NCBI RefSeq assembly: GCF_001889165.1 | Contig: NZ_CP016020.1 | Span: forward strand, 1,276,501-1,340,500 | DNA length: 64,000 nucleotides | Direction of reading: 5' to 3' | Source: Bacillus weihaiensis | GTDB lineage: Bacteria > Bacillota > Bacilli > Bacillales > Bacillaceae | In this document: positions 28,785-41,040 of the stretch, piece by piece | How positions within the stretch are numbered: the stretch's first letter is position 1 | How the letters are laid out: every line of letters begins with the position of its first letter | The notes under the pieces: model-generated | What the model was told of the DNA's origin: nothing | Database searches by the model: none | The model's input: the letters and a program-made list of their open reading frames with translations, nothing else | Made by a program: the position numbers and the translations under genes

Positions 28785-29972
28785 ATGAAAAATCAATGGA
28801 CAAGTTTTTTATTTGGAATCGTTAAAGTAAATATAAATGGTAGAGGGACTGAACGATTCCTAAATGATTGTATGAGATCAAATATAACCATTTGGAGCGT
28901 TAAGCGTTCTGAAAACACAGGATTAAGCTTTTATATTCGGCTTCAAGATGTACATGCATTGCGAGCAATTGTAAGAAACAGTGAGTGTTCATGTCGATTT
29001 CAAAAAAGAATTGGTTTTCCTTTTCTGATTAAAAAATCATGGCGTAATAATGGTTTTGTGTTAGGTGTAATTGGTTTCTTTGCAGTCATTTGTATTTTAT
29101 CAAATATGATTTGGGGGATTGAAGTAAAGGGGGCATCACCTGAGACAGAGCATTTAATAAAAAAAGAACTATCTAAAATTGGGGTGAAAACGGGAAAATT
29201 TCAATTTTTAGTTGATAATCCAGATGATATTCAGAAATCTTTAACAGATACGATTAGTCAAATCACATGGGTTGGAGTAGAGTTGACTGGCACAACCTAT
29301 CATCTTAAGGTAGTCGAAAAAAATCAACCAGAAGAAGAGGAACTTGTTAGCCCGAGACATATTGTTGCAAATAAAAAAGCAGTTATTAAGAAAATGTTTG
29401 TAGAACAAGGACAGCCGTTAACAACATTAAATGAGCATGTTGAAAAGGGGCAAGTTTTAGTTTCAGGGTTAATCGGAAAAGAGGAAGAGCAAAAGGAAGT
29501 TGCCGCAAAAGCAGAGATATATGGAGAGACTTGGTATAAATCCACTATTTCTATTCCTTTAAACACGACTTTTCAAGTGCTAACTGGAGATACTAAAGAA
29601 AAGTATTTCTTAAGGTTTGGCTCGTTTAACCTTCCGTTATGGGGCTTTGGTGGGAAAGAATTTACAACCTTCGAGACGGAGGATGATGAGCATTCCCTTA
29701 AGTTTTTAAACTTTACTTTACCAATTTCTTTTATAAAAGAGACAATTCTTGAGAAAGAAGAGGTAGAGCGCGAATACACATTTAAGCAAGCGAAGGAAGC
29801 AGCTTTGGATCGTGGAAAGAAGGAGATTGAGGATCAGCTTGATGAAGATGAGGAAGTAATTGGAGAAAAAGTTTTGCACGAGAAGGAGGAGAATGGTAAA
29901 GTAAAATTAACGGTTCTTTATCAAGTGCTAGAAAATATCGTCAAAACTACACCAATTGTTCAGGGAGATTAA
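28785..29972 (+). CDS. yqfD: Sporulation protein YqfD
   Basis: A 395-residue membrane protein of the YqfD family found in spore formers. An N-terminal soluble portion (about 1-80), one clear membrane segment (NGFVLGVIGFFAVICIL, about 87-107) and a large outer domain with WGIEVKGASPETEHL and VSPRHIVANKKAVIKKMFV. Homologues start MKN, and GGGGG lies six bases before ATG 28785, so this is chosen over an ATG six bases earlier. It is linked to sporulation in B. subtilis; the molecular role is unclear. Confidence 0.92.
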   Translation: MKNQWTSFLFGIVKVNINGRGTERFLNDCMRSNITIWSVKRSENTGLSFYIRLQDVHALRAIVRNSECSCRFQKRIGFPFLIKKSWRNNGFVLGVIGFFAVICILSNMIWGIEVKGASPETEHLIKKELSKIGVKTGKFQFLVDNPDDIQKSLTDTISQITWVGVELTGTTYHLKVVEKNQPEEEELVSPRHIVANKKAVIKKMFVEQGQPLTTLNEHVEKGQVLVSGLIGKEEEQKEVAAKAEIYGETWYKSTISIPLNTTFQVLTGDTKEKYFLRFGSFNLPLWGFGGKEFTTFETEDDEHSLKFLNFTLPISFIKETILEKEEVEREYTFKQAKEAALDRGKKEIEDQLDEDEEVIGEKVLHEKEENGKVKLTVLYQVLENIVKTTPIVQGD

Positions 29973-29975
29973 AGG

Positions 29976-30944
29976 ATGCCAGAAGAATTAGTGACAATGA
30001 ATCAACAAGTAGAAAATCCGAATGAAGCAATGGCTTTATTTGGTAATCATGATGTACACTTAAAAAGAATGGAAGAACATTTAAATGTCTCAATCGTTAC
30101 TAGAGGTGAAGCCGTCTATGTTTCTGGGGAATCAGAACAGGTAAAAATGGTAGACGAGCTTTTAAAATCACTTCTTATGATTATTCGTAAAGGAATAAAC
30201 ATTAGTGAAAGAGATGTTCTGTATGCCATAAATATGGCTAAGGAACAAAGCTTGGATCAGCTTGAACAACTATATGTTCAAGAAATAGCGAAAACGGCAA
30301 AAGGCAAATCGATAAGGGTTAAAACATTAGGTCAAAGACACTATATATCAGCTATGCAAAAAAATGATTTAGTGTTCGGCATTGGACCGGCCGGAACAGG
30401 TAAGACTTATTTAGCGGTTGTTATGGCCGTTAATGCCTTAAAGGTTGGAACGGTCAAACGAATTATTCTAACAAGACCAGCTGTTGAAGCTGGAGAAAGT
30501 CTGGGATTTTTGCCAGGTGATCTTAAAGAAAAGGTAGACCCTTACTTAAGACCTCTCTATGACGCTTTACATGATGTATTGGGAATGGAACACACACAGA
30601 GGTTAATTGAAAGAGGGACCATTGAAATTGCTCCTCTAGCGTATATGAGAGGAAGAACATTAGATGATGCGTATGCCATTCTTGATGAAGCTCAGAATAC
30701 GACACCTGAACAGATGAAAATGTTTTTAACTCGTTTAGGTTTTGGTTCTAAGATGGTTATAACAGGCGACATTACTCAAGTAGATCTACCTAAAGGTGTA
30801 AAATCAGGATTATCGGTTGCTAATCATACACTTGATGCTGTTAAAGGTATTTCGTTTATAACGCTAGAACAATCAGATGTTGTAAGGCACCCATTAGTAG
30901 CTAAAATTATTCATGCATACGAAAACTCCAAGGATGAAAAGTGA
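29976..30944 (+). CDS. phoH: PhoH family ATPase
   Basis: A 322-residue P-loop protein. The Walker A motif GPAGTGKTYLAV is near residue 138, Walker B is AILDEAQNTT, and ITGDITQVDLP is a conserved helicase-like motif. A KH-like N-terminal domain lies before it, so an RNA-related ATPase role is likely; the exact function is unknown in Bacillus. It starts three bases after yqfD and its stop codon lies within the terminator that follows. Confidence 0.94.
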   Translation: MPEELVTMNQQVENPNEAMALFGNHDVHLKRMEEHLNVSIVTRGEAVYVSGESEQVKMVDELLKSLLMIIRKGINISERDVLYAINMAKEQSLDQLEQLYVQEIAKTAKGKSIRVKTLGQRHYISAMQKNDLVFGIGPAGTGKTYLAVVMAVNALKVGTVKRIILTRPAVEAGESLGFLPGDLKEKVDPYLRPLYDALHDVLGMEHTQRLIERGTIEIAPLAYMRGRTLDDAYAILDEAQNTTPEQMKMFLTRLGFGSKMVITGDITQVDLPKGVKSGLSVANHTLDAVKGISFITLEQSDVVRHPLVAKIIHAYENSKDEK

Positions 30945-30972
30945 CCCGAGACCCGAATTCGGGTCACTTTTC
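30937..30972 (+). terminator. Terminator after phoH
   Basis: AAAAGTGACCCGA and TCGGGTCACTTTT form a perfect 13-bp stem with a 9-base loop; the T run is part of the 3' arm. It begins within the last codons of phoH. Confidence 0.88.
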
Positions 30973-31089
30973 TATTTAAATCCAAATAAACATATCAAAA
31001 TCCAATACAAAACCTAGAAAGCGATTACCTTTCTAAGGGTCTTTATACTAAATCATGTTTCAGAAAGATTGCTTATACTTAAAAACTTG

Positions 31090-31118
31090 TTGAACATTTT
31101 GAGAATAAAGGAAATAAT
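31090..31118 (+). promoter_or_regulatory. Candidate promoter of pgpH
   Basis: TTGAAC, a 17-base spacer and AATAAT in the gap after the phoH terminator. Moderate match; a promoter is expected here because the terminator would stop upstream transcripts. Confidence 0.4.
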
Positions 31119-31185
31119 GAGAGAAGAGTGTAGAATGTTGTTGTTTCCCTCTAATCTTTGATTGATGAGGTAAGGTGGTAAGCTG

Positions 31186-33348
31186 ATGAAAAATAGTAAA
31201 AAGAAACAAGCTCCAAAAACTAATAAATTTATTGAAAAATTTAATGAATTTAAGTTTTTACATATTATATTATATGCTATTTTAGGTGTTGTCTTATTTG
31301 TAGCGTTATATAGTAACGTTAAACCAGAAACAGTCGACATTGAATTATTTACTGTTTCAGATCAAACGATATATGCCCCAACAACTGTAGAGGACAAAGT
31401 TGAGACGGAAATAAAACAACAAGAAGCAAATGATAATGTTGAAGACCAATATACACTCAAGAAAGAAATTACAGATAAACAGGTCGATTTAATATCTTCT
31501 ATATTTGATACCGTGCTAGAGGTAAAAATAGAGGCTGCTAAATTGGCTACTGATTCGTCAGAAAATGTTCTTTCGCCAGAGGATCAAGTAAAAGAAATTC
31601 GCCAAAAATTAACGAGTTCTATAACAGACAAAATCCCTGAAAATACTTTCTTACCGTTAGTTAAAGCAAGTAAAGATGAAGTTGAAATGGCAAAAGATGC
31701 TGTAGTAACTGGTGTTAACAATATTATGAGCAAAGAGATTCCTATTGTTCAATTAACGGAAGCTAAAAAGCAAGTAGAAGAAGAACTACAATATTCTTCT
31801 CTTAGATCCGAAGTATTGCAAGCCTCACAGGTATTAGCTAAATTTGCTATTACCCCTAACTATGTATTTGACTTAGAAGCAACAGAAGAAAAGCGCCAGC
31901 AGGCTATAGACAGCGTTAAAGAAGTACAAATAAAGCAAGGACAAATACTAGTCGAAGAAGATGAACTAATAAACAGAGAAGTGTACCGTAAGCTTGGTTT
32001 GGTTGGTCTTTTAGATGATCAGCAATCCTATAAACCTTTTATTGGATTAGGCATACTTATTCTCCTCATTTTAACCGTTGTTATTTATTATTTTGAGAAG
32101 AAAGATCGTCCGATTGCAAAGCGTAATAATTCTCTGTTATTATATTGCTTGATTTTCGCTATAACTATCCTATTAATGAAGATCGTAAGTTTATTCCAAA
32201 AAATTGATTATAATCATATCGGGTACATTGTTCCAGTGGCAATGGGTGTCATGCTTGTAAAGCTTCTTTTAAATGAGCGACTTGCAATTTTAACGAGTAT
32301 GATTTTTGCTATATGTGGAAGTATGATCTTTAATGAAGGAATTACGGGAAGCTTTAATTTTCCAGTAGGAATTTATTATTTGTTTGGCTGCCTTGCTGGA
32401 GTATTGTTTTTGGGTGAACATAATTTCCGTTCTAAGATCCTGCAGGCCGGGTTATTTGTAGGTGGAATAAATGTAGTTGTATTAATGGCCATTATGCTAA
32501 TTCGAAATGGTACATACTCAAATGTTGAAATTACCTCTTATTTTGTGATGGCATGCGTTTCAGGTTTAGTTTCTTCCGTTTTAACGATAGGTTTCATGCC
32601 GTTTTTTGAGACAGGATTTGGTATTTTGTCTACAATGAAATTAATAGAGCTATCAAACCCGAACCATCCTTTACTTCGGAAAATCCTAACAGAAACACCA
32701 GGTACTTATCATCACAGTGTAATGGTAGCGAATTTATCTGAGTCAGCGTGCGAAGCTATAGGTGCTAATGGGTTGCTTGCAAGAGTGGGCGCGTATTATC
32801 ACGATCTCGGAAAGACAAAGCGCCCGCAATATTTTATTGAAAATCAGATGAATATTGAAAATCCACACAATAAGCTGTCAGCTCAATTGAGTAAAAATAT
32901 TATTATTGCACACGTAACAGATGGTGTTGAGATGCTTAGAAAGCATAAAATGCCAAAAGAGTTTGTCGACATTGCTGAACAGCATCATGGAACATCACTC
33001 TTAAAATATTTTTACCACCAGGCTAAGGAATCTAATGATTCAATCTATGAAGATGAATTTCGTTATCCAGGACCTAAACCACAGACGAAGGAGATTGCCA
33101 TTATTTCTATTGCGGATAGCGCCGAAGCGGCTGTACGGTCTATGTCTAATCCGACGCCAGAAAAAATAGAAAAACTTGTAAAATCCATCATCTCAGATCG
33201 TTTACAGGATCATCAGTTAGATGAATGTGATCTTACACTTAAAGAATTAGATATTATAGCAAAATCATTTTGCGAGTCCTTAAAGGGTATATTCCATTCT
33301 AGAATTGAGTACCCAGAGCTAACGAAAAAACAAAAGGGGAGTAAATGA
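31186..33348 (+). CDS. pgpH: Cyclic-di-AMP phosphodiesterase PgpH (7TMR-HD)
   Basis: A 720-residue membrane enzyme that hydrolyses the essential messenger c-di-AMP to pApA. A first membrane segment (about 23-44), a large outer 7TMR-HDED domain (about 45-280), a run of about seven membrane spans (about 285-480) and a cytoplasmic HD domain with [25 protein letters not shown] (HD near residue 540) and EQHHGTS for metal binding. AAGGTGG lies seven bases before the ATG. It heads the pgpH-ybeY-dgkA-cdd-era run. Confidence 0.96.
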   Translation: MKNSKKKQAPKTNKFIEKFNEFKFLHIILYAILGVVLFVALYSNVKPETVDIELFTVSDQTIYAPTTVEDKVETEIKQQEANDNVEDQYTLKKEITDKQVDLISSIFDTVLEVKIEAAKLATDSSENVLSPEDQVKEIRQKLTSSITDKIPENTFLPLVKASKDEVEMAKDAVVTGVNNIMSKEIPIVQLTEAKKQVEEELQYSSLRSEVLQASQVLAKFAITPNYVFDLEATEEKRQQAIDSVKEVQIKQGQILVEEDELINREVYRKLGLVGLLDDQQSYKPFIGLGILILLILTVVIYYFEKKDRPIAKRNNSLLLYCLIFAITILLMKIVSLFQKIDYNHIGYIVPVAMGVMLVKLLLNERLAILTSMIFAICGSMIFNEGITGSFNFPVGIYYLFGCLAGVLFLGEHNFRSKILQAGLFVGGINVVVLMAIMLIRNGTYSNVEITSYFVMACVSGLVSSVLTIGFMPFFETGFGILSTMKLIELSNPNHPLLRKILTETPGTYHHSVMVANLSESACEAIGANGLLARVGAYYHDLGKTKRPQYFIENQMNIENPHNKLSAQLSKNIIIAHVTDGVEMLRKHKMPKEFVDIAEQHHGTSLLKYFYHQAKESNDSIYEDEFRYPGPKPQTKEIAIISIADSAEAAVRSMSNPTPEKIEKLVKSIISDRLQDHQLDECDLTLKELDIIAKSFCESLKGIFHSRIEYPELTKKQKGSK

Positions 33349-33821
33349 TGAGGTTAATCATCGATAGTACTGATGAAACAAAAGAATTAACTCAAGAACA
33401 GCTGAACACAATTGAGGGGCTGCTTCATTTTGCAGCTGAAATAGAAAACGTGAAACAAGATGCTGAGCTGTCAATAACATATGTAACTAATGAAAGAATT
33501 CAAGAAATAAACCGAGAATATAGAGACAAAGATCAACCAACGGATGTTATTTCATTTGCTCTTGAAGAAATGGGAGAAGGTGAAATGGAAATTATCGGTC
33601 TTGATCAACCACCTATGCTAGGAGATATTATTATTTCCATCCCACGTGCTGTGGAACAAGCAGAAGAATACGGTCATTCTTTTATAAGAGAGCTTGGCTT
33701 TTTAGCTTGTCATGGTTTTTTACATTTATTAGGATATGACCATATGAATGAGGAAGATGAGCAAATGATGTTCACTAAACAAAAGGAAATTTTAGATCGT
33801 TATGGACTTAAAAGATCCTAA
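33348..33821 (+). CDS. ybeY: Endoribonuclease YbeY
   Basis: A 157-residue zinc-dependent endoribonuclease needed for 16S rRNA 3' maturation and ribosome quality control. The zinc site [11 protein letters not shown] is intact near residue 120, and [15 protein letters not shown] is the other family signature. Two adjacent ATGs (33345, 33348) overlap the pgpH stop; I prefer the second since GGGGAG is six bases from it. Overlaps dgkA by 20 bases. Confidence 0.95.
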   Translation: MRLIIDSTDETKELTQEQLNTIEGLLHFAAEIENVKQDAELSITYVTNERIQEINREYRDKDQPTDVISFALEEMGEGEMEIIGLDQPPMLGDIIISIPRAVEQAEEYGHSFIRELGFLACHGFLHLLGYDHMNEEDEQMMFTKQKEILDRYGLKRS

Positions 33822-34182
33822 ATCACCCGAATGGCAGAGGTTTCTAAAAAGCTTCACGTATGCTTGGAATGGAATATATCGTACGTATAGATCTGAACGA
33901 AACTTTCAATTTCATGTTTCCATAGGGATGATCGTGATTGTCATGGGATTTATTTTTCATCTAAACATATTTGAATGGGTTGTTTTATTGTTTTTAATTG
34001 GTGGCATGTTAGCGTTAGAATTGATGAATACAGCACTAGAACATGTGGTAGATCTGGTGACTGATGAGTACAAGCCATTAGCAAAATCTGCAAAAGATGC
34101 ATCAGCAGGGGCGGTTTTGGTTTATGCAGTACTTTCCGCTATAATTGGGGTAATTCTATTCTATAACCATTTGTTTCAATAA
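33802..34182 (+). CDS. dgkA: Undecaprenol/diacylglycerol kinase DgkA
   Basis: A 126-residue membrane kinase; Gram-positive DgkA mainly phosphorylates undecaprenol to recycle the lipid carrier for cell-wall synthesis. The family motif ERNFQFH, three membrane segments and [18 protein letters not shown] with [13 protein letters not shown] are all visible. It starts inside the end of ybeY, so the two are translationally coupled. Length is normal. Confidence 0.94.
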   Translation: MDLKDPKSPEWQRFLKSFTYAWNGIYRTYRSERNFQFHVSIGMIVIVMGFIFHLNIFEWVVLLFLIGGMLALELMNTALEHVVDLVTDEYKPLAKSAKDASAGAVLVYAVLSAIIGVILFYNHLFQ

Positions 34183-34334
34183 TGGAAAACATTAGCCAGG
34201 ATTTTAAGGAGTGAGAAATAGAGGTAAAATGGCTCTGTTTTATCTTATCCCATGATTGGGACAAATTCCGAAAATTCTTACATTTTAATGACAATTTTGC
34301 AATAATACGTGAAAAGAGTTTAGAAATTATGTAA

Positions 34335-35682
<1,348 letters not shown>

Positions 35683-35758
35683 AAGCTAAGCTAGTCAAGG
35701 CACTTAACATTTTGATATAGCTTCAAGACAACCAATTCTATAAATCAACATCTTTTAC

Positions 35759-35796
35759 TGTGTTTTAGAGAAAATAATGCTTATTCATAAAACACA
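35759..35796 (+). other. Inverted repeat between era and yqzL
   Basis: TGTGTTTTA and TAAAACACA are perfect 9-bp complements with a 20-base loop. It is weak as a terminator because no T run follows. It may mark the end of the era transcript or an operator. Confidence 0.4.
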
Positions 35797-35902
35797 TTAA
35801 CAAATATTGTTTAACATGAAATAGGGATGAAAAGGTCAAGATAAATGTAAAGAAATTGGATATTTGCTTGCTAGGTCTTAACAACTGAAAGGTGGGTTTT
35901 AA

Positions 35903-36046
35903 ATGTTGGATTTTACCTGGAAGGTTTTTTCTCAAACAGGTAGCATTGATACGTATCTTCTTTTTAAAGAGTTAGAAAAGGAGAATGATGATGGACCCGA
36001 TTATCAAGAGGATGAACTAGCTGAAATGGATTTTCCAATTTCCTGA
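35903..36046 (+). CDS. yqzL: YqzL family small protein
   Basis: A 47-residue gene between era and recO. It begins MLDFTWKVFSQTGSIDTYLL and ends in an acidic tail (DYQEDELAEMD), matching the YqzL family found at this place in Bacillus. AAAGGTGGG lies before the ATG. Function is unknown; the constant link to recO suggests a shared transcript. Confidence 0.9.
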   Translation: MLDFTWKVFSQTGSIDTYLLFKELEKENDDGPDYQEDELAEMDFPIS

Positions 36047-36076
36047 TCTTGCCTGAACCTGGAAGGTGAAGGAAAT

Positions 36077-36829
36077 TTGCTTCAAAAATGTGAAGGTATT
36101 GTCATACGCTCTACCAATTATGGTGAGACAAACAAAATTATAACTTTATATACCAGAGAATTAGGGAAAGTTGGGGTTATGGCAAGAGGCGCAAAGAAAC
36201 CGAACAGTCGTCTTACGTCAGTTACCCAACTTTTTACTTATGGGACGTTTTTGTTTCAAAAATCATCTGGGCTCGGAGGTCTGCAGCAAGGAGAATCGAT
36301 TCATTCTCTGAGAGGTATTCGTGAAGATATTTTCCTAACTGCCTATGCAGCTTATATTGTTGAGCTATTAGATAAGAGTACTGAAAATTTGGAAGTAAAC
36401 CCATTCGTTTTTGAGTTATTGAAGCAAACCCTTTTTTATTTAGATGATGAGGTTGATCCTGATATTCTAGTGAATATTTTTGAAATGAAAATGCTATCTG
36501 TTTTAGGAATTGCTCCTCAATTAGATGGTTGCTCGATTTGTGGGAACAAAGATGGCACCTTCCACTTTTCTATTCGAACAGGTGGTTTCATATGTCACAG
36601 GTGCTTTGAAAAAGATTCTTATCGTATACCAATCTCCCCAACAACTGTTAAACTGTTACGACTATTTTATTATTTTGATTTAAATCGTTTGGGGAATGTT
36701 TCTGTGAAGGATGAAACCAAGATAGAACTTAAAACGGTCATAAAGGCATATTTTGATGAATATTCAGGTTTGAATTTAAAGTCACGACGATTTTTAGATC
36801 AATTAGATTCATTGAAAGATAAACTGTAG
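36077..36829 (+). CDS. recO: DNA repair protein RecO
   Basis: A 250-residue recombination mediator that loads RecA with RecF and RecR and anneals single strands. The N-terminal OB fold begins [20 protein letters not shown] and contains [14 protein letters not shown]; a four-cysteine zinc finger (CSICG, CHRC) lies near residues 153-177. The start is TTG 36077 with GAAGGTGAAGG upstream, matching the family N-terminus; no suitable ATG exists. Confidence 0.95.
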   Translation: MLQKCEGIVIRSTNYGETNKIITLYTRELGKVGVMARGAKKPNSRLTSVTQLFTYGTFLFQKSSGLGGLQQGESIHSLRGIREDIFLTAYAAYIVELLDKSTENLEVNPFVFELLKQTLFYLDDEVDPDILVNIFEMKMLSVLGIAPQLDGCSICGNKDGTFHFSIRTGGFICHRCFEKDSYRIPISPTTVKLLRLFYYFDLNRLGNVSVKDETKIELKTVIKAYFDEYSGLNLKSRRFLDQLDSLKDKL

Positions 36830-36836
36830 TCCTAAG

Positions 36837-36865
36837 TTGACATTTGAAAGCAAATCGATTAATAT
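36837..36865 (+). promoter_or_regulatory. Sigma-A promoter of the glyQS T-box leader
   Basis: A perfect TTGACA, 17-base spacer and TAATAT. The leader RNA would begin near 36872. Confidence 0.75.
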
Positions 36866-36892
36866 GCAAAGTATAAATGAACCATAAACTCT

Positions 36893-37098
36893 GTGTTGAA
36901 GGAAAGAAGTAATTATGTTTCTCTAATGGAAGCGACCTTAGGTTGGTGTGAGCTAAGGATTAGACCATAATGAAAGGCATTCTGGAGCAGTTTGATAAAA
37001 GTGGCTTTTTGAATTGACAAAAAGCAAATAGGGTGGAACCGCGGGTAAGCTCTCGTCCCTATGTCAAGACAGTTTGACATAGGGATGAGAGCTTTTTA
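36893..37098 (+). promoter_or_regulatory. Glycine T-box riboswitch before glyQS
   Basis: The T-box sequence GGGTGGAACCGCGGG is at 37031-37045. The terminator follows: AAGCTCTCGTCCCTATGTCA pairs with its complement at 37075-37094 and a T run. In the upstream stem I region AAAGGCATT near 36975 offers GGC as specifier codon, matching glycine. Uncharged glycyl-tRNA pairs with both specifier and T-box bulge and favours the antiterminator, so synthetase is made when charging falls. Confidence 0.95.
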
Positions 37099-37157
37099 TA
37101 TGGGTAAAAAGTGAGCCCTCCCTATGTTGTTGCTTATATTTTATGGAGGTGTATGAA

Positions 37158-38048
37158 ATGAATATTCAAGAAATGATTTTGACGCTTCAAAAGCACTGGT
37201 CAGATCAAGGCTGTGTGCTTATGCAGGCCTATGACACTGAAAAAGGTGCTGGAACTATGAGTCCTTATACTTTTTTAAAAAGTATTGGACCTGAACCATG
37301 GAAGGTAGCTTATGTAGAACCTTCAAGAAGACCAGCTGATGGTAGATATGGAGAAAATCCTAACAGACTTTATCAGCATCATCAATTCCAGGTTATCATG
37401 AAACCTTCCCCAGATAATATTCAGGAGCTTTATTTAGATTCACTGCGTGCTTTAGGTATTGATCCATTAAAGCATGATATCCGCTTTGTAGAAGATAATT
37501 GGGAAAATCCCTCCTTAGGCTGTGCAGGATTAGGTTGGGAAGTATGGTTAGACGGAATGGAAATCACACAGTTCACCTATTTTCAACAAGTTGGCGGGAT
37601 TGAATGTAAACCAGTTTCAGCTGAAATTACATATGGTATTGAGCGACTTGCTTCATATATCCAAGATAAAGAAAATGTTTTTGATTTAGAATGGACTAAA
37701 GGCTATACAGTTAGAGATATTTTCTTAATGCCTGAATATGAGCATTCAAAATATACGTTCGAAACGTCTAATACAGAAATGCTTTTTGAATTATTCTCAA
37801 CATATGAAAAAGAAGCAATTAGTCAAATGGAACAAGGACTTGTTCATCCGGCCTATGACTATGTCTTGAAATGTTCTCACACTTTTAATCTCCTTGACGC
37901 GAAAGGCGCGATCTCTGTTACAGAACGAACAGGCTATATCGGTCGTGTTCGAAATCTAGCAAGAAAAGTTGCTAAGACATTTTATGATGAAAGAGAAAAA
38001 TTAGGATTCCCAATGTTAAATCAGGGAGGAGGAAATCGAGATGAGTAA
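37158..38048 (+). CDS. glyQ: Glycyl-tRNA synthetase alpha subunit
   Basis: A 296-residue class II catalytic subunit of the alpha2-beta2 glycyl-tRNA synthetase. [29 protein letters not shown] and [20 protein letters not shown] are typical blocks of the active site. ATG 37158 follows GGAGGTG by five bases; an in-frame ATG at 37143 overlaps that site. Expression is set by the T-box just upstream. Overlaps glyS by eight bases. Confidence 0.97.
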   Translation: MNIQEMILTLQKHWSDQGCVLMQAYDTEKGAGTMSPYTFLKSIGPEPWKVAYVEPSRRPADGRYGENPNRLYQHHQFQVIMKPSPDNIQELYLDSLRALGIDPLKHDIRFVEDNWENPSLGCAGLGWEVWLDGMEITQFTYFQQVGGIECKPVSAEITYGIERLASYIQDKENVFDLEWTKGYTVRDIFLMPEYEHSKYTFETSNTEMLFELFSTYEKEAISQMEQGLVHPAYDYVLKCSHTFNLLDAKGAISVTERTGYIGRVRNLARKVAKTFYDEREKLGFPMLNQGGGNRDE

Positions 38049-40104
38049 AAAAGATTTATTACTTGAGATTGGTTTAGAAGAAATTCCAGCCCAATACGTT
38101 ACACCATCAATCAATCAATTACAAGCAAAGCTAACTAATTGGCTTGAGGAAAAGAAGTTGTCCTTTGGAGATGTAAAGATGTATTCAACTCCAAGAAGAT
38201 TAGCGATCTTAGTAAAAGATGTCGCTGAAAAACAACCAGATCTAGAGGAAGAGGCGAAAGGTCCTGCGAAGAAGATTGCTATGACTGAAAGTGGAGAATG
38301 GTCAAAAGCTGCAATTGGATTCACGAGGGGACAGGGTGCGACTGTTGAAGACATCTACTTCAAAGAAATAAACGGTGTAGAATATGCGCATGTCCAAAAA
38401 TTCATCAAAGGTCAAGACTCAACACTATTGCTTACGGAAGTGAGAGAATTAATTAAAGGATTATCATTTCCTAAAAATATGCGCTGGGGTAGTGAAGAAC
38501 TTCGCTATATCCGTCCGATTAAATGGCTTATTGCTCTTTTTGGGAATGAAATTATTCCATTTGAAATAGCTGGTGTAAAGACTGACTCATTCACATATGG
38601 TCATAGGTTCTTAGGTGGTAAAGTTGAGATTGCTCACCCGGGTCTATATGAAACTGTGTTACTTGAACAGTTTGTTCTCGCGGATTCTGATAAGAGAAAA
38701 GCAGCAATTAGAAATCAGTTAGCTGAATTGGAAAGTGAAAACAAATGGATCATTCCTATTGATGAAGAATTGTTAGAAGAAGTAAATAATTTAGTTGAAT
38801 ATCCTACAGCGTTATTTGGAAAGTTTGAAGAAGAATATCTTTCTCTACCTGATGAAGTGTTAGTTACAACGATGAAGGAGCACCAACGATATTTTCCAGT
38901 AAGAAATAACGAAGGTGACTTACTCTCTTATTTTGTAACAGTAAGAAATGGTGACCATAACCACTTAGAGAATGTGGCGAAAGGGAACGAAAAGGTGCTT
39001 CGAGCAAGACTATCTGATGCAAACTTTTTCTTTGAAGAAGATAAAAAGCTGCAAATTGATGTAGCAAATGAAAAGCTTAACAAAATTGTCTTCCATGAGG
39101 AATTAGGAACATTAGGGGAGAAAGTAAACCGAATTGTTCAATTGTCCGGCATATTAGCTGAAAAACTTAACTTAACACATGAGCAAAAAGATGATATTAA
39201 ACGTGCAGCTGCTATTTGTAAATTTGATCTTGTTTCCCATATGGTTTATGAATTCCCAGAATTACAAGGGAAAATTGGTGAAAAGTATGCAAGGCTATTA
39301 GGAGAAAAAGAAGCAGTAGCTAAAGCGATCAATGAGCACTATATGCCACGTCACGCAGAAGACCAAGCTCCTTCATCTACAATTGGAGCTGTGATCGCTA
39401 TTGCAGACAAGTTAGATACAATTGCTGGTTTCTTTGCTATCGGTAGGATCCCGACAGGCTCACAAGATCCATATGCATTAAGAAGACAAGCTAGTGGTAT
39501 AGTTCATATTTTAAAAGCAAAAGGATATGAAATTGGGTTAGATGAGCTGTTTAAGCTTGCCCTTGAACTTTATGAAACCAAAGTCTCAAATGAAGCATAC
39601 CAAGAACTTATTACTTTCTTTAAATTGAGATTAAAATATGTTTTAGCAGAAGAACAGATTCGTTATGATCTTGTTGATGCTGTTTTAGAGTCTTCAAACC
39701 TAGAAGTGAATTCTTTAACAAAGCGTGCCCGCGTCCTTGCTAAACGTTCTTTAGAAGCTGAATTTAAAGAATCAATTGAAGCTCTTGCGCGTGTGATAAA
39801 CATCTCTAAAAAAGGGTCAGAACATGTGATTAATGAAGCTCTATTGGAAAGTGATTATGAGAAAGCACTGTACCAAGCGTATGTAGATGCCGACCAAAAG
39901 ATATCAACTATGAAAAATGATAATAGAGAAGAGAGCATATTTGAATTGTTAGCTGCTCTTAAGCCTGTAATCAATGAATATTTTGAACATACAATGGTAA
40001 TGGCTGAAGATGAAAAAGTGAAAAATAATCGTTTAACACAAATGGTTAAGTTAGCTAAACTAATTGAAAGTTTTGCTAAAATGGATATGATCCTTGTAAA
40101 ATAA
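38041..40104 (+). CDS. glyS: Glycyl-tRNA synthetase beta subunit
   Basis: A 687-residue beta subunit that binds tRNA-Gly and supports the alpha subunit. It starts [17 protein letters not shown], and contains EHQRYFPV and the HD-domain-like region around [14 protein letters not shown] near residue 440, followed by the anticodon-binding domain. The eight-base overlap with glyQ gives translational coupling. A strong terminator follows. Confidence 0.97.
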   Translation: MSKKDLLLEIGLEEIPAQYVTPSINQLQAKLTNWLEEKKLSFGDVKMYSTPRRLAILVKDVAEKQPDLEEEAKGPAKKIAMTESGEWSKAAIGFTRGQGATVEDIYFKEINGVEYAHVQKFIKGQDSTLLLTEVRELIKGLSFPKNMRWGSEELRYIRPIKWLIALFGNEIIPFEIAGVKTDSFTYGHRFLGGKVEIAHPGLYETVLLEQFVLADSDKRKAAIRNQLAELESENKWIIPIDEELLEEVNNLVEYPTALFGKFEEEYLSLPDEVLVTTMKEHQRYFPVRNNEGDLLSYFVTVRNGDHNHLENVAKGNEKVLRARLSDANFFFEEDKKLQIDVANEKLNKIVFHEELGTLGEKVNRIVQLSGILAEKLNLTHEQKDDIKRAAAICKFDLVSHMVYEFPELQGKIGEKYARLLGEKEAVAKAINEHYMPRHAEDQAPSSTIGAVIAIADKLDTIAGFFAIGRIPTGSQDPYALRRQASGIVHILKAKGYEIGLDELFKLALELYETKVSNEAYQELITFFKLRLKYVLAEEQIRYDLVDAVLESSNLEVNSLTKRARVLAKRSLEAEFKESIEALARVINISKKGSEHVINEALLESDYEKALYQAYVDADQKISTMKNDNREESIFELLAALKPVINEYFEHTMVMAEDEKVKNNRLTQMVKLAKLIESFAKMDMILVK

Positions 40105-40136
40105 GTTATAAGTACGTGCATGAAAGTAAAATGGTG

Positions 40137-40166
40137 AAAAGGGTCTGACTTTGGTCAGACCTTTTT
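40137..40166 (+). terminator. Terminator after glyS
   Basis: AGGGTCTGAC, loop TTTG, GTCAGACC and five T. Confidence 0.92.
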
Positions 40167-40379
40167 AACTGTTCAGAGACTTAGTGGATTTCATGCATCT
40201 GTTTTTCTCTTTTTTTAAACACACTTACACAAGTTAGCAGGAGTTAATTGATAGCTATACCTAAACTGTTTAAACAAATTACTTTTCAAATCCATTTCAA
40301 GGTATATAATAATTCTATATAGCTAAACGAAAATGATAGGAAATTCATATTGATAAATGGACGTTGCTAGATTAAGGTG

Positions 40380-41009
40380 GTGAGTAAAATCGAGCTGAAT
40401 AAAAGGCAGGAACAAATTGTAGAAATTGTAAAAGAGAATGGGCCGATAACAGGTGAACAAATTGCTGAACAATTGCATTTAACGAGAGCAACACTCAGAC
40501 CCGACCTAGCAATTTTGACGATGTCTGGATATTTAGACGCAAGACCACGTGTTGGTTATTATTATACAGGTAAAACGAATACTCAAGTATTAACAGATGA
40601 ATTAAAAAAACTAAAGGTAAAAGACCATCAGTCAATTCCGATTGTGGTAAGTGTAAATGTTTCTGTATACGATGCGATCTGTACCATGTTCTTAGAGGAT
40701 GTAGGAACTTTATTTGTCGTAGACGATAAATCCTACTTAGTAGGTGTTCTATCACGTAAGGATTTATTAAGGACAAGCATCGGGAAACAGGAGCTAACAA
40801 CAATCCCAGTAAATATTATTATGACAAGGATGCCTAATATAACCGTTTGCAGGCAGGAGGATCTTATATTAGATGTAGCCCATGTATTGATTGATAAACA
40901 AATAGATGCGTTACCTGTCGTAAAAGATACCGATCAGGGGTTAGAGGTTATCGGGAGAATTACAAAGACGAATATGACAAAAATATTGGTTAGCTTTGGA
41001 CAAGAATAA
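40380..41009 (+). CDS. ccpN: CcpN, gluconeogenesis repressor with CBS domains
   Basis: A 209-residue regulator. An N-terminal winged helix (about 1-60, TGEQIAEQLHLTRATLRPDL) is followed by two CBS domains (about 80-205) that sense adenine nucleotides. In B. subtilis CcpN represses gapB and pckA during glycolytic growth. The GTG at 40380 gives VSKIELNKRQ, aligning with MSTIELNKRQ of B. subtilis; another GTG lies three bases before. The AAGGTGG ribosome binding site is very close to both, so the exact start is uncertain. A perfect TATAAT at 40305-40310 has only a poor -35. Confidence 0.93.
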   Translation: MSKIELNKRQEQIVEIVKENGPITGEQIAEQLHLTRATLRPDLAILTMSGYLDARPRVGYYYTGKTNTQVLTDELKKLKVKDHQSIPIVVSVNVSVYDAICTMFLEDVGTLFVVDDKSYLVGVLSRKDLLRTSIGKQELTTIPVNIIMTRMPNITVCRQEDLILDVAHVLIDKQIDALPVVKDTDQGLEVIGRITKTNMTKILVSFGQE

Positions 41010-41040
41010 GAGCTAGCAAGTGTAAAAGGGGCTGGATAGA

